Shown piece after piece: positions 1-9,295 of a stretch of DNA of 64,000 nucleotides. Within the stretch, counting starts at the first letter, position 1; every line of letters starts with the position of its first letter. The translations under genes were made by a program, and so were the position numbers. Source of the stretch: Mesorhizobium waimense (lineage in GTDB: Bacteria > Pseudomonadota > Alphaproteobacteria > Rhizobiales > Rhizobiaceae); contig NZ_QZWZ01000008.1 of the NCBI RefSeq assembly GCF_003601975.1, positions 62,001-126,000 on the forward strand, in the 5' to 3' direction. The notes under the pieces were generated by a model that was not told the origin of the DNA, made no database searches, and was given only the letters and a program-made list of their open reading frames with translations.

Positions 1-180
1 TAGATCAGAGTGTCGATAAGCGCGTTCATTCAGAGCTCCATTGATTTCGCGACATGTAGCCATTGCAGGAGAAAGCGGCAAGGGCCGGCTTCCGCCACAT
101 GCCGGACTGAAGGGCGGATGTAGGGCCATTTCGCCTTGACAGGAAACCGCTGCCTTCGATAAATGCGCCATCCGTTGGAC

Positions 181-256
<76 letters not shown>

Positions 257-303
257 TCGGATTTTCACCGAAATGAACCCACGACCATCGATCGGGTCGA
301 ATT

Positions 304-462
304 TCAGATGGCGGCAAGATGTCCGCCGCCGAAATCCCTGAGCACCAGTTTCGCGTTCGCCTCGCCGACCCTTCTGGGTCGAATTCGAAATTTCCCCTCT
401 CGCGGCGGGCGAAGCGCTGCCGGCGCCTGGCGGGATCGGGCACCTTCGATCAAGTGCATGGT
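304..462 (-). pseudogene. Decayed 3' end of a peptide/nickel-type ABC transporter ATPase gene
   Basis: This fragment resembles the 3' end of the intact double ATPase gene at 3041-4849. Its last 33 nt (304-336) align without gaps to 3041-3073, with about 25 of 33 identities, and would encode DFGGGHLAAI before the same TGA stop (intact gene: DVGGGHLVAV). Upstream, one frame reads PDPARRRQRFAR (intact: PDPTRRRERFAR), another frame reads GEISNSTQKG (intact: REIPSSTRRIG), and an LIE codon triplet appears near 446-454. The change of frame and a deletion near the LIE site mean it cannot be translated as one protein. I infer a relic of a second dpp/opp-like transporter gene rather than a recent duplicate. 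The upstream extent is uncertain. Confidence 0.65.
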
Positions 463-587
463 CGTGCACACCATCTCGTGCCCATCGCTGCAGAACGTCT
501 GAACGCCATGTGACGTATGTCATAGTTTATTGCGGCACGCAGGTATTATTGGCACGGTCACATGTTTCACCATGTGGGAGAAAAGCG

Positions 588-923
588 ATGCCTTATTCAC
601 AAAGCGATGTGCGTGCTTATCTGGACAGCTATGGCGGTCTTTTGGGAACCCGCGTTGAGATCGTTGAGACGGACCGCCAATGCTTTGTGCGGGTCATCGA
701 GGACGACGAGGAATGCACCTACTCATTCGAGCCGGGATCCTTCGCCCTGGCCTTCGCTGAGCGCCAGCGAATGCGCCTTAAGCTGCCCGCAATCGCGCGC
801 CCTTTAACGCAGCCCAGATTTCGTGGCCCTGGCCGTATCAATACCAAATCCGGCGCATCGGACCGACGCGCCTTCACACCACCCGGATATAGCTCGTCAT
901 CCCTGATTTCTGATGCTCGATGA
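588..923 (+). CDS. Hypothetical small protein (111 aa)
   Basis: I do not recognise the family. The ATG at 588 is chosen over an earlier in-frame start because GGGAG lies just upstream. The first 70 residues look like a compact acidic domain (YSQSDVRAYLDSYGG, then VRVIEDDEEC). The last 40 residues are basic and of low complexity and may be tail sequence of little importance. The final 50 bases overlap the 3' end of the convergent multicopper oxidase gene, which is unusual and could mean that the normal stop of this gene has been lost. No membrane segment or signal peptide is seen. It may be cytoplasmic. Function unknown. Confidence 0.55.
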   Translation: MPYSQSDVRAYLDSYGGLLGTRVEIVETDRQCFVRVIEDDEECTYSFEPGSFALAFAERQRMRLKLPAIARPLTQPRFRGPGRINTKSGASDRRAFTPPGYSSSSLISDAR

Positions 924-2268
924 TGTGGCAGTGCAGTAGCCAGTCGCCTTGGTTGTCGGCGACGAAACCGAGCTGAACCTTCTCGTTGGGCTGGATGAGA
1001 TAGGTGTCTGAGATGACAGGCTGCACCGGACGTGTCGAGGACGACAGCACCTTGAAGCTCATGCCGTGCAGATGGATCGGATGCGACTGCGGCGTCAGGT
1101 TTTCCATGTCGATGACGTAGCTTCTGCCGAGCTTCAGTTCGGCCAGCGGCGCAGTCGGGTCCGGCGTATCGCCTGGCCACGGCACTTTGTTGATGGCCCA
1201 GAAACTGTATCCAAGCGAGCCGCAGATGCCGTCGCTCGGTACGTTTTCCGCCGTAGCACTGAGCGACAATGAAATGTGCTCGGCGGCGACGAGATCGACT
1301 TGCTGGACCGGGTTGACCTCCAGCGGTGCAAGGTCGCGAAGGTCGCGTTTGAGGGAACTTCCAACGGCACGTAGCGTCGCCAAGACCTTGGGCTTGGTGC
1401 CCCTGACATCTCCCAGACTGACGATCGCCCCCTCTTCGTCGGGCATGCGTATGGCGAGCTCCAGCCGCTGTCCGGGCCCGAGCTGCAAGGCATCGGGCGC
1501 AAAGCGCTGCGGCACCGGATTGCCGTCGAGCGCGATCACCATCGCCTCGGCACCTTCGACGCGAAAAGCATAGACGCGCGTGACGTCGGTAATGGCGACC
1601 CTGAGCCGCACCAGCCCTCCGGCCGGCGCGTCATAGTGCGGCTGGTCGAGCCAGTTGGCGGTGCGCACCGTGCCGTAAGTGCCGGATCTTGCGGCATCGC
1701 GCGGCCGGAATTGTTCGATGAACTGGCCGTCGTCGCCGAGGCGCCAGTCGCGCAGATTGATGACCACCTCGGCATCGAACTGCGGATCGTTGAGGTTTTC
1801 AACCACGATCACGCCGGTCAGGCCGTGGCCCATCTGCTCCAGCGTGTTGCAATGTGGGTGATACCAGAAGGTGCCGGCGTCGGGCGGTGTAAAGGCGTAG
1901 TCGAAATGATCGCCGGTATAGACATAGGGCTGCACCAGGAACGGCACGCCATCCATCCTGTTGGGAACGCGAATGCCATGCCAGTGGATCGTCGTTGGAT
2001 CGTCGATGGCATTGATCAGCCGGGCGGCGAAAGGCTCGCCCTTTTTCATCCTGAGCACCGGCGGCATGCCGGCGTCGCCATAGGTCAGCACATTTTTGGT
2101 CTGGCCGACATCCATCAGCTTCGCCTGAATGCTCGCGGTCTTCAGCATTACCGGCTCGGGCGTAGCCGCGGCCCAGCTACCCAATCTGCCCACGGTAAAG
2201 AGCCCGACCCCACCAGCGCCGGCAGCTAAGGCAGCTTTCAAGAGTTTGCGACGTGTGAGGACCGTCAT
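874..2268 (-). CDS. Exported multicopper oxidase (CueO/laccase-like)
   Basis: A 464-residue protein starting at the ATG at 2268, which has GGAG upstream; an upstream extension of 14 codons is unlikely. The N-terminus carries a twin-arginine signal (TRRKLLKAALAAGAG), so the protein should fold in the cytoplasm with copper or be loaded in the periplasm after Tat export. All four copper motifs of the family are present in order: HWHG near residue 95, WYHPH near 135, HPIHLHG near 400 and HCHIIEHQKSGM near 447, the last with an axial methionine for the type 1 copper. The methionine-rich insert typical of CueO is not seen. Likely roles are cuprous ion or phenolic substrate oxidation. It appears to be monocistronic. 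Confidence 0.88.
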   Translation of the reverse strand: MTVLTRRKLLKAALAAGAGGVGLFTVGRLGSWAAATPEPVMLKTASIQAKLMDVGQTKNVLTYGDAGMPPVLRMKKGEPFAARLINAIDDPTTIHWHGIRVPNRMDGVPFLVQPYVYTGDHFDYAFTPPDAGTFWYHPHCNTLEQMGHGLTGVIVVENLNDPQFDAEVVINLRDWRLGDDGQFIEQFRPRDAARSGTYGTVRTANWLDQPHYDAPAGGLVRLRVAITDVTRVYAFRVEGAEAMVIALDGNPVPQRFAPDALQLGPGQRLELAIRMPDEEGAIVSLGDVRGTKPKVLATLRAVGSSLKRDLRDLAPLEVNPVQQVDLVAAEHISLSLSATAENVPSDGICGSLGYSFWAINKVPWPGDTPDPTAPLAELKLGRSYVIDMENLTPQSHPIHLHGMSFKVLSSSTRPVQPVISDTYLIQPNEKVQLGFVADNQGDWLLHCHIIEHQKSGMTSYIRVV

Positions 2269-2454
2269 ATGCGCTCCAGCTGAGAGGCCTCGGGGGCCGG
2301 GCACCCACATGGCATAAGCGACGAACCGGCGCCATCGCGGCGGATCGCGGTGGCCCCCGTTTGATCCAAACTCGTGAAGCCAATCAAGTCACAATCGTCT
2401 GACCGAGGAAGGCCCCTCGTCCAGGCCGCCGATTGAAGATGCGCCTTGACTCGC

Positions 2455-2949
2455 TTACCTGGAGACGGCCGTCGCCTTCTGATGGCGTTGGCGCGCATAG
2501 GCCACGCACGCGTCCACTGTACTGACGCAGAGCGCATCGCGGCTGTTCGGCAAATTGTTGTCGCCCGCATAGGCAATCTCGGCGACGCGGCCGTCAACCA
2601 TGCGAATTTGCGTGTTGCAATAGCCGCCGGGCGCAAGGTTGACGGATCCGCCGACTGCGGGGATCGCGCCCACGGCCAGGGTCGGAACAACGACGCTGAG
2701 ATTGCCACGCTGCACGACACGCTGATAGGTCCAGATCTGGCCCGATCCGCCGGCGTCGGCCGTGGCGGTGGGAAAGCCGGCGCACATGCGCACGTCAGCC
2801 TCGCTGAGACCGACCATTTCCTTGCGCGCCGCTGCGGTTGTCGCGTCTACCTTGGCGAGACGCGACGTATCGTCGGGGACCACGCAGGAAGACAAGATGC
2901 CGGCCGTGAGAACTGGAAGGGCAAGCTTTCGGATGCGGAAGGATATCAT
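2455..2949 (-). CDS. Probable lipoprotein, SmpA/OmlA-like length, unknown function
   Basis: The ATG at 2949 starts a 164-residue protein with a lipoprotein signal: MISFRIRKLALPVLTAG followed by the lipobox ILSSC, so Cys 20 is probably lipidated. An open frame extends further upstream, but the signal peptide fixes the likely start. The mature part has GLSEADVRMCAGFPT, which resembles the start of the small-protein BamE/SmpA fold, and a central hydrophobic VPTLAVGAIPAVGG stretch. Cysteines occur near residues 75, 128, 158 and 164. I infer an envelope location. There is no operon partner, since the multicopper oxidase gene begins about 190 nt downstream on the same strand. Confidence 0.7.
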   Translation of the reverse strand: MISFRIRKLALPVLTAGILSSCVVPDDTSRLAKVDATTAAARKEMVGLSEADVRMCAGFPTATADAGGSGQIWTYQRVVQRGNLSVVVPTLAVGAIPAVGGSVNLAPGGYCNTQIRMVDGRVAEIAYAGDNNLPNSRDALCVSTVDACVAYARQRHQKATAVSR

Positions 2950-3040
2950 GCCGACTGTTGGATTTGCGTGCCGCCCCGGCGCCCTTTTTTTAGCTAGGCA
3001 ATCAGGCGATCGAGTCAACCCGACCGCGTTCACGAAAACT

Positions 3041-4849
3041 TCAGACGGCCACGAGGTGCCCGCCACCGACATCCGTCAGGGCCAGTCGCGGCGGAGTCTC
3101 GCCGATCCTTCGCGTTGAGCTCGGGATTTCCCGGTCGAGGCGCGCGAAACGCTCCCTTCGCCTCGTGGGGTCGGGCACCGGCACGGCCTCGATCAGGCGC
3201 TTGGTGTAAGGATGGCGCGGGTTGGAAAACACCTGGTCGCGCGTGCCCATCTCGACGATCTGGCCGAGATACATGACGGCGACACGGTCGGAGATGTTCT
3301 CGACCACCGCCATGTCATGCGAGATGAACAGATAGGCGACGCCGAATTCGCGCTGCAATTCCTTTAACAAATCCAGCACGCGCGCCTGCACCGAGACGTC
3401 GAGCGCCGAGACGCTTTCGTCGGCGATGATCAGCCTCGGCCTGAGCGCCAGCGCCCGCGCAATGCAGATGCGCTGGCGCTGACCGCCGGAGAATTCGTGC
3501 GGATAGAGCTCCATCTGGTCGGCCGACAGGCCGACGCGCTCGAATAGTGCGGCCACGCGCTCCCTGCGTTCCTCCTTCGAGGCAATGCCGTGGATCAGCA
3601 GCGGCTCTGCGACGAGGTCGCCGACACGCATGCGCGGGTCGAGCGAGGCGTAGGGGTCCTGAAAAATCATCTGCACGTCGCGGCGCACCGCCTTGCGCGC
3701 GGCGCGGCCGAGCCCTGACAGATTGCGCCCGCCGATGGCGATATCGCCCTGATAGGGCACCAGCCCGGCCAGCGCCTTGGCGGTGGTCGACTTGCCGCAG
3801 CCGGACTCGCCGACCAGTGCCAGCGTCTCGTTCGGCGCGATCGAAAAGCTGACGCCTTCGACGGCGTGGACGCGCCGGTTGATCCTGCCGAAGAAGCCGC
3901 CGCGCAGGTCGAAGCGGACATGCAAATCGTCGACATCGGCGACGTTTGCCGGCTTCGACGCTTCTGCGGCATCCCTGGATTCCTGACGGCCGGCACCGGT
4001 GCCGATGCGCGGGACGGCGGCCAGCAGCTCGCGCGTGTATTCGGCTTGCGGCAGGGCAAAGATGTCGGTAGCCGCGCCCTCCTCGACCATGCGGCCATGC
4101 CGCATGACGATGACGCGGTCCGCCATTTCGGCGACCACGCCCATGTCGTGGGTGATCAAAATGACACTGGTGCCGTGTTCGCGCTGCAGGTCGCGCAGCA
4201 GTTCCAGCACCTCGCCCTGCACTGTGACGTCGAGCGCCGTCGTCGGCTCATCGGCGATCAGCACGTCCGGTTCCAGCGCCAGCGCCATGGCGATCATTAC
4301 GCGCTGGCGCATGCCGCCCGACAGTTCGTGCGGAAACTGCTTTAGCCGGCTTTCGGCTTCCGAGATGCGTACCGCCTTCAGCGCTTCGACGGCGCGCCGT
4401 TGCGCTTGCGACTGGGAGAGGTCGGTATGCGCCTCGATGGATTCGGTCAGCTGCCGGCCGATCGACAGCACCGGGTTGAGCGAGGTCATCGGCTCCTGGA
4501 AGATCATCGCAATGCGGGCGCCGCGAATGCGCTGCATCTGGCGCTCGTTCAGTGTCGCGAGGTTGGTCTCACCAAGTCGGATGGTGCCCGACGAGATCCG
4601 GCCGGCGGGCTGCGGCAAAAGCTGCATGATCGCCAGCGCCGTCATCGATTTGCCAGAGCCGGATTCGCCCGCAATGCAAAGCGTCTCACCGCGGGCAAGC
4701 TTGAAGGAAAGGTCGGACACCACCTCCCGCTCGCCATCCTCGCCGCGCACGCTGACGCACAGGCCGGCGATGTCCAGGACCGGCCGGGCTGCGATGGAGT
4801 CGACCGGGGCGGCAGCCCCGGCCGGCCGATTGGCTGCGCCTGCGTTCAT
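3041..4849 (-). CDS. Dpp/Opp-type ABC transporter double ATPase (DppD-DppF fusion)
   Basis: 602 residues with two complete ABC ATPase domains in one chain, the arrangement seen in GsiA/YejF-type proteins. The first half has Walker A GESGSGKS (about residue 57), signature LSGGMRQR and Walker B VLIADEPTTALD. The second half has GESGCGKS (about 350), signature FSGGQRQR and LIIADESVSALD; note E-S instead of the more usual E-P-T after the Walker B aspartate. The C-terminal peptide-family tail PVPDPTRRRERF is present. The start codon overlaps the acetamidase stop in ATGA. It should power the two permeases at 7464-9295. It is the last gene of the amide operon. Confidence 0.93.
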   Translation of the reverse strand: MNAGAANRPAGAAAPVDSIAARPVLDIAGLCVSVRGEDGEREVVSDLSFKLARGETLCIAGESGSGKSMTALAIMQLLPQPAGRISSGTIRLGETNLATLNERQMQRIRGARIAMIFQEPMTSLNPVLSIGRQLTESIEAHTDLSQSQAQRRAVEALKAVRISEAESRLKQFPHELSGGMRQRVMIAMALALEPDVLIADEPTTALDVTVQGEVLELLRDLQREHGTSVILITHDMGVVAEMADRVIVMRHGRMVEEGAATDIFALPQAEYTRELLAAVPRIGTGAGRQESRDAAEASKPANVADVDDLHVRFDLRGGFFGRINRRVHAVEGVSFSIAPNETLALVGESGCGKSTTAKALAGLVPYQGDIAIGGRNLSGLGRAARKAVRRDVQMIFQDPYASLDPRMRVGDLVAEPLLIHGIASKEERRERVAALFERVGLSADQMELYPHEFSGGQRQRICIARALALRPRLIIADESVSALDVSVQARVLDLLKELQREFGVAYLFISHDMAVVENISDRVAVMYLGQIVEMGTRDQVFSNPRHPYTKRLIEAVPVPDPTRRRERFARLDREIPSSTRRIGETPPRLALTDVGGGHLVAV

Positions 4850-5790
4850 TCGAAAACGCAGCGCGGGAAGTAGAACGACACCACCCAGTTCGGCATGTCG
4901 ACGATTTCCGATATGCGAAGATCGCCGCAGACCGAGGCCAGCATGTAGGCGTCGACCGGGTCGAGCCCGTAGCGGCCGGCCAGCAAATCCACCATCTGCG
5001 CCACCGCCTCCTTGGCGCCGGCCATCAGGTCCGGACCGATGCCGGTCGTCACCTCATAGCCCTTGGCGTCGAGATGCCGGGACACCGGGCCGGGCGTGGT
5101 GAAGCGCGGCGTTTTCAGCCTGGCGTCCTTGACCAGGTCGAGCTTAAGCACGACGTCCATCGGGCTTTCGATCGCTGTGCCGCAGACCTCGCCGTCGCCT
5201 TGCGCCGCATGCGTGTCGCCGACCGAAAACAGCGCGCCCGCCACCTCGACCGGCAGATAGAGCGTGGTGCCGGCGGCGAGATCGCGGATGTCGAGATTGC
5301 CGCCGACGCGCCTTGGCGGCACCACCGAGTGGTGGCCTTTTTCAGCCGGCGCATTGCCGATGGTGCCGGCAAATGGCTTCAGCGGCACGCGCGCGTTTTT
5401 GCCGAACAACGCCGGCTCGAGCGAGGCAGCGTCGTACTTCCAGATGTTCAACGCCGGCTCCTTGAAGTCGTCGGCGAGCAAGCCGAAGCCCGGTATGTTC
5501 GCCGTCCAGCCGAAGCCGGACGGTTTGAACATATCGATTGTCACCTTCAGCGCATCGCCAGGCTCGGCACCCTCGACGAAGATCGGCCCGGTCACCGGGT
5601 TGACCTTGGCGAAGTCGAGCTTGGCGACGTCGGCGACAGTGCTGTCGGCCTGAAGCTGGCCGCCCCCCGCATCAAGGCACTGGAACTCGATCGTCGAGCC
5701 GGGCGCCACCCGCTCGGCCGGGGCAAAGGAATTGTCCCAGCCGAAATGATGGTGGCGCCCGTGGATGGTGTAGTCGCAGTTATTGCACAT
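4846..5790 (-). CDS. Acetamidase/formamidase family amidohydrolase
   Basis: A 314-residue member of the FmdA/AmdA family, which hydrolyses formamide, acetamide or other short amides to acid plus ammonium. Family landmarks include HHHFGWDNSFAPAERVAPG at the N-terminus, GPIFVEGAEPGDAL near residue 78, VGDTHAAQGDGEVCGTAIE near 200 and the C-terminal VCGDLRISEIVD. There is no signal peptide, so it acts in the cytoplasm. Its 5' end overlaps the binding-protein gene by 11 nt and its 3' end overlaps the ATPase gene. Placement between transporter genes and downstream of amiC-amiR supports an imported amide as substrate; which amide cannot be read from the sequence. Confidence 0.9.
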   Translation of the reverse strand: MCNNCDYTIHGRHHHFGWDNSFAPAERVAPGSTIEFQCLDAGGGQLQADSTVADVAKLDFAKVNPVTGPIFVEGAEPGDALKVTIDMFKPSGFGWTANIPGFGLLADDFKEPALNIWKYDAASLEPALFGKNARVPLKPFAGTIGNAPAEKGHHSVVPPRRVGGNLDIRDLAAGTTLYLPVEVAGALFSVGDTHAAQGDGEVCGTAIESPMDVVLKLDLVKDARLKTPRFTTPGPVSRHLDAKGYEVTTGIGPDLMAGAKEAVAQMVDLLAGRYGLDPVDAYMLASVCGDLRISEIVDMPNWVVSFYFPRCVFE

Positions 5791-7429
5791 CGTTCACATA
5801 CACATTGTCGTAGTTGATCGGGATATGGACCGGGTCGACATAGAGATTGTCGGCGCCGCCCATTCGAGGCGACTTCATCGTGAAGCGCTGCTCGTTGAAC
5901 ACCGGCGCCCACGGCGCATCCTCCATGATCTTGTCGTAGATCGCGCTCCACATCTTGTCGCGCTCCGCGCCCTTGGCCGGATCGACGACCGAATCGGCCT
6001 CGGCCGCTTTGGCATCGAGATCCTTGTTGCAATACCACGACCAGTTCCAGCCGCCGGGCACAGCCCCCGCGCAGCCGAGGATCGGACCGTAGAAGTTCGA
6101 CGGATCCGGGAAGTCGGCGATCCAGGCCATGCCGCCCGACCAGATCATCGGCGCCCCGGCCTTGTCGCCGCCGGCGGCAATGACATTGGCCTGGGCCAGC
6201 GACTGGATGCTGGCCTTGATACCGACCGCCGCCAGGTCCTGCTGGATCGCCTGGGCGATGCGCGGGTTGGGGTCGGTGTTCATGGTGAACAATTGCGTCT
6301 CGAAACCGTCGGGATGGCCGGCCTCGGCAAGTAGCGCCTTGGCCTTGGCGACATCATAGGCATAGCCCTTGAACGCCTTGTCGTAGCCGGGCATCGACGG
6401 CGGCAGCGGCTGGTTGGCCGGGACGGCGCGGTTGTTGATCAACTGGACGATGCGGTCCTTGTTGATCGCCATGTTGACCGCTTGCCGCACCTTCACATTG
6501 TCGAACGGCGCCATCGTGGTGTTCATGGTGACGTAGCCGGTGTGCAGTTGGCCGCCCACCACGACACGGGCCTTCTGCTCGGGATCGGCCATCACTTCCT
6601 GGAACTTGGCCGGTGGAATGCCGTCGCCCGGAATGTCGATCTCGCCCTTCTGCAGGCGCAGCAGCGCCACGATCGGTTCCTGACCGATTTCGAAGGTGAT
6701 CTTGTCGAGATGCGGCAGTCCCTTGTGCCAGTAATCCGGATTGCGCTCGAACACGATGCGCTGGCCGAGCGTCCATTCGGCGAGCTTGAAGGCGCCGGTG
6801 CCGACCGGATGCTTGCCGAAATCGGCGCCGTATTTCTCGACCTCTTCCTTCGGCACGACATGCGAGAAGTTGATCGCCATGACGTGCAGGAAGGTGGCGT
6901 CAGGCCGGGTCAGGTCGAACTTGACCGTGTAGGGATCGACCACGGTGACGCCCGACAGGCTCTCCGCCTTGCCAGCGGCGACTTCGTCATAGCCCTTGAT
7001 CGAGCCGAAGAAGCCGGCGCCGGGGCTCTGCGTCTTCGGATTGGTGACGCGGTCGAGCGAGTATTTCACGTCGTCGGCCGTCATCTCGCGGCCATTGTGG
7101 AATTTCACGCCGTGGCGCAGCTTGAAGGTGAAGGTCTTGCCGTCGGGCGAGATCTCGTAGCTTTCGGCAAGGTCGGGTTTCAGATTGGTGGTGCCCGGCT
7201 CATAGTCCATCAGCCCGTCGAACAGGCTCTTGATCATCGACCAGTTCTGCCAGTCATAGCCGATCGCCGGATCGAGCGTGGCGACGTCGTCCTTGTAGGT
7301 GATGGTGATAGCGCCGCCCTGCTTGGCGTTCGGATCGACGGCGTCCTCGGCGCGCGCGCTTGCCATGCCGAGCATCAGCGCCAGCGCCAGCGCCGATGCC
7401 GCAACTGTGGAGGCCAAAAATCGTTTCAT
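5780..7429 (-). CDS. ABC transporter solute-binding protein, peptide/nickel (SBP_bac_5) family
   Basis: 549 residues with a clear Sec signal peptide (MKRFLASTVAASALALALM, cleavage probably after ASARA). The mature protein has the family pattern: ITYKDDVATLDPAIGYDW, SYEISPDGKTFTFKLRHGVKFHNG, KHPVGTGAFKLAEWTLGQRIVFERN and the C-terminal WAPVFNEQ. It is periplasmic and would deliver its ligand to the DppB/DppC-like permeases upstream in the operon. Although the family mostly binds oligopeptides, the operon context (AmiC-like sensor, acetamidase) suggests that this member binds an amide-bearing compound. That is inference. The gap to the upstream permease gene is only 34 nt. Confidence 0.92.
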   Translation of the reverse strand: MKRFLASTVAASALALALMLGMASARAEDAVDPNAKQGGAITITYKDDVATLDPAIGYDWQNWSMIKSLFDGLMDYEPGTTNLKPDLAESYEISPDGKTFTFKLRHGVKFHNGREMTADDVKYSLDRVTNPKTQSPGAGFFGSIKGYDEVAAGKAESLSGVTVVDPYTVKFDLTRPDATFLHVMAINFSHVVPKEEVEKYGADFGKHPVGTGAFKLAEWTLGQRIVFERNPDYWHKGLPHLDKITFEIGQEPIVALLRLQKGEIDIPGDGIPPAKFQEVMADPEQKARVVVGGQLHTGYVTMNTTMAPFDNVKVRQAVNMAINKDRIVQLINNRAVPANQPLPPSMPGYDKAFKGYAYDVAKAKALLAEAGHPDGFETQLFTMNTDPNPRIAQAIQQDLAAVGIKASIQSLAQANVIAAGGDKAGAPMIWSGGMAWIADFPDPSNFYGPILGCAGAVPGGWNWSWYCNKDLDAKAAEADSVVDPAKGAERDKMWSAIYDKIMEDAPWAPVFNEQRFTMKSPRMGGADNLYVDPVHIPINYDNVYVNDVQ

Positions 7430-7463
7430 TGATGGTTCCCTTTCTCTGGTTGTTTTCTGGTTT

Positions 7464-8384
7464 TCATCTAAGCTTGATGCGCGGGTCGATGAACGGCGCG
7501 ACGATGTCGGCCAAGAGATTGCCGAGCACGATGGCGAAGGCCGACACCAGCGTGACGCCCATGATGATCGGGATGTCGACGCGCTGGATGGCCTGCCAGG
7601 CGAGCTGGCCGATGCCGGGCCATCCGAACACGCTTTCGACGACGACGATGCCGCCCATGAAGATGCCGATGTCGATGCCGATCATCGCGATGACCGGCAG
7701 AATGGCGTTGGGCAGAGCATGGCGGAAGATGATTGCGCCGCGCGCCAGTCCCTTGGCCCGCGCCGTGCGCACATAGTCCTGGCGCAGCACGTCGATCATC
7801 GACGAGCGCATCATGCGCGCATACCAGCCGGCGCCGAGGATGCCCATTGTCAGCGACGGCAGCACGAGATGGCGCCAGGTGCCGTAGCCACCGATCGGAA
7901 ACCAGCTCAGCCGCACCGCAAAAACGTAGAGCAGCAAAAGGCCGACGACGAATTGCGGCGCCGAGACGCCGACGAAGGAGGCGACCATCAGCGTCTGGTC
8001 GGTGGTTGTGCCGCGCCTGACGGCGGCAATCAGGCCCATGCTCAGGCCGATCACCAGCTCGCACAGAATGGCGCCGACCATCAGCAGCAGCGTCGCCGGC
8101 AGCCGCGAGACGATCAGCTCGGTGACCTCGGAACGCTGGATGTAGGAACGGCCGAGATCGCCGCTGAGCAGGCTCACCAGATAGTGCCAGTACTGGACGA
8201 CGAAGGGTTGGTCGAGGCCGAGTTGCTGGCGGATGTTCTCGACCGTCTGCGGCGTGGCGCTGCGTCCGGCGATCTGCCGCACCGGATCGGCCGGCAGAAG
8301 ATAGAGCAGCGCAAAGGTGATCAGCGAGACACCGAGCAGGATCAGCGCTGATTGGATGAGGCGGCGGCCAAGATAGGCGATCAT
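7464..8384 (-). CDS. ABC transporter permease, DppB/OppB type
   Basis: 306 residues, starting MIAYLGRRLIQSALILLGVSLITFALLYLLPADPVR, the usual first membrane helix and periplasmic start of DppB-like permeases. About six transmembrane segments can be seen. The binding-protein-dependent permease loop is RTARAKGLARGAIIFRHALPNAILPVI (residues about 205-231), which contacts the ATPase. The start codon overlaps the stop of the DppC-type gene by 4 nt (ATGA), so translation is likely coupled. It pairs with the DppC-type protein to form the membrane channel of the amide-operon transporter. Confidence 0.93.
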   Translation of the reverse strand: MIAYLGRRLIQSALILLGVSLITFALLYLLPADPVRQIAGRSATPQTVENIRQQLGLDQPFVVQYWHYLVSLLSGDLGRSYIQRSEVTELIVSRLPATLLLMVGAILCELVIGLSMGLIAAVRRGTTTDQTLMVASFVGVSAPQFVVGLLLLYVFAVRLSWFPIGGYGTWRHLVLPSLTMGILGAGWYARMMRSSMIDVLRQDYVRTARAKGLARGAIIFRHALPNAILPVIAMIGIDIGIFMGGIVVVESVFGWPGIGQLAWQAIQRVDIPIIMGVTLVSAFAIVLGNLLADIVAPFIDPRIKLR

Positions 8385-9295
8385 CCCCGGCCCCTTTGCG
8401 TCGGATCGAGGATGTCGCGCAACGCATCGCCGATCAGGTTGAAGGCCAGCGCCAGCGCCAGGATCGCCGCACCGGGGAAGAACACCAGCCAGGGTGCCGC
8501 CTGGAAATAGGTCTGGTTCTCGAAGATGATGTTACCCCACGACGCCGTCGGCGGCTGCACGCCGATGCCGAGATAGCTGAGCGTCGCCTCGAGCAGCACT
8601 GTGGTCGAGATGCCAAGCGTGCCCCAGACGATGATGGTCGGCAAAAGATGCGGCAGGATATGGCGAAACAGGATGCGTGGCGCACTCGCGCCGATGGTGC
8701 GTTCGGCATCGATGAATTCGCGCTCGGCAAGCGAGCTGGTCTCGGTATAGATGACGCGCGCGGTCTGCACCCAATTGACCAGCGCGATCACCATGGCGAC
8801 GATCCACAGGCTCGGCTCGAACACCGCCGCCAGACAAATGGCGAGCAGCAGCGCCGGGAACGCCATCATCAAATCGGTGAAGCGCATCAGGGCACTGCCG
8901 ATCCAGCCGCGGAAATAACCGGCGGTGACGCCGACCAGCGTGCCGATCAGCAGTGCCACGCCATTGGCGACGATGCCGATGATCAGCGAGGTGCGTGCGC
9001 CGAATAGCATGCGGGTCAGAAGATCGCGGCCGAGCAGATCGGTGCCGAGCCAGAATTTGGCGTCCGGCGGTAGCGGCGCGCCTTCCAGCGTCAGCCCGTC
9101 GAACATCTGTTCGTTCGGATCGTAGCCGGTCAGCCACGGCGCCAGAATCGCGCCGGCGAGCACGATGGCGATGATGACCAGGCCGAGCATCGCCAGCGGT
9201 CGCTTGACCAGACGCCGCCAGACGCTGGCGCGCGGCTTAACCGGCATGCGCCCGGCCGCCGGAAGGTCAGGCGCGATGGGACTGGTCATCGCCAC
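8381..9295 (-). CDS. ABC transporter permease, DppC/OppC type
   Basis: 304 residues with the OppC N-terminal motif (WRRLVKRPLAMLGLVIIAIVLAG), then WLTGYDPNEQMFDG, WLGTDLLGRDLLTRMLFGARTSL and the ATPase-contacting loop AERTIGASAPRILFRHILPHLLPTI near residue 200. Six membrane helices are likely. The gene begins inside the 3' end of amiR (29-nt overlap) and ends overlapping the dppB-type gene. Having the C-type permease gene before the B-type gene is the reverse of the common dppBC order. It forms a heterodimer with the product of 7464-8384. Confidence 0.92.
   Translation of the reverse strand: MAMTSPIAPDLPAAGRMPVKPRASVWRRLVKRPLAMLGLVIIAIVLAGAILAPWLTGYDPNEQMFDGLTLEGAPLPPDAKFWLGTDLLGRDLLTRMLFGARTSLIIGIVANGVALLIGTLVGVTAGYFRGWIGSALMRFTDLMMAFPALLLAICLAAVFEPSLWIVAMVIALVNWVQTARVIYTETSSLAEREFIDAERTIGASAPRILFRHILPHLLPTIIVWGTLGISTTVLLEATLSYLGIGVQPPTASWGNIIFENQTYFQAAPWLVFFPGAAILALALAFNLIGDALRDILDPTQRGRG

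Noticed and set aside
1..180. The left 180 nt searched for a gene end or promoter
   Set aside because: No convincing reading frame, hairpin or promoter pair was found apart from the tRNA that follows.
2975..2998. GC-rich stretch followed by T7 on the + strand as a terminator
   Set aside because: No + strand gene ends nearby, and the stem is poor; it lies upstream of the lipoprotein gene on the other strand.
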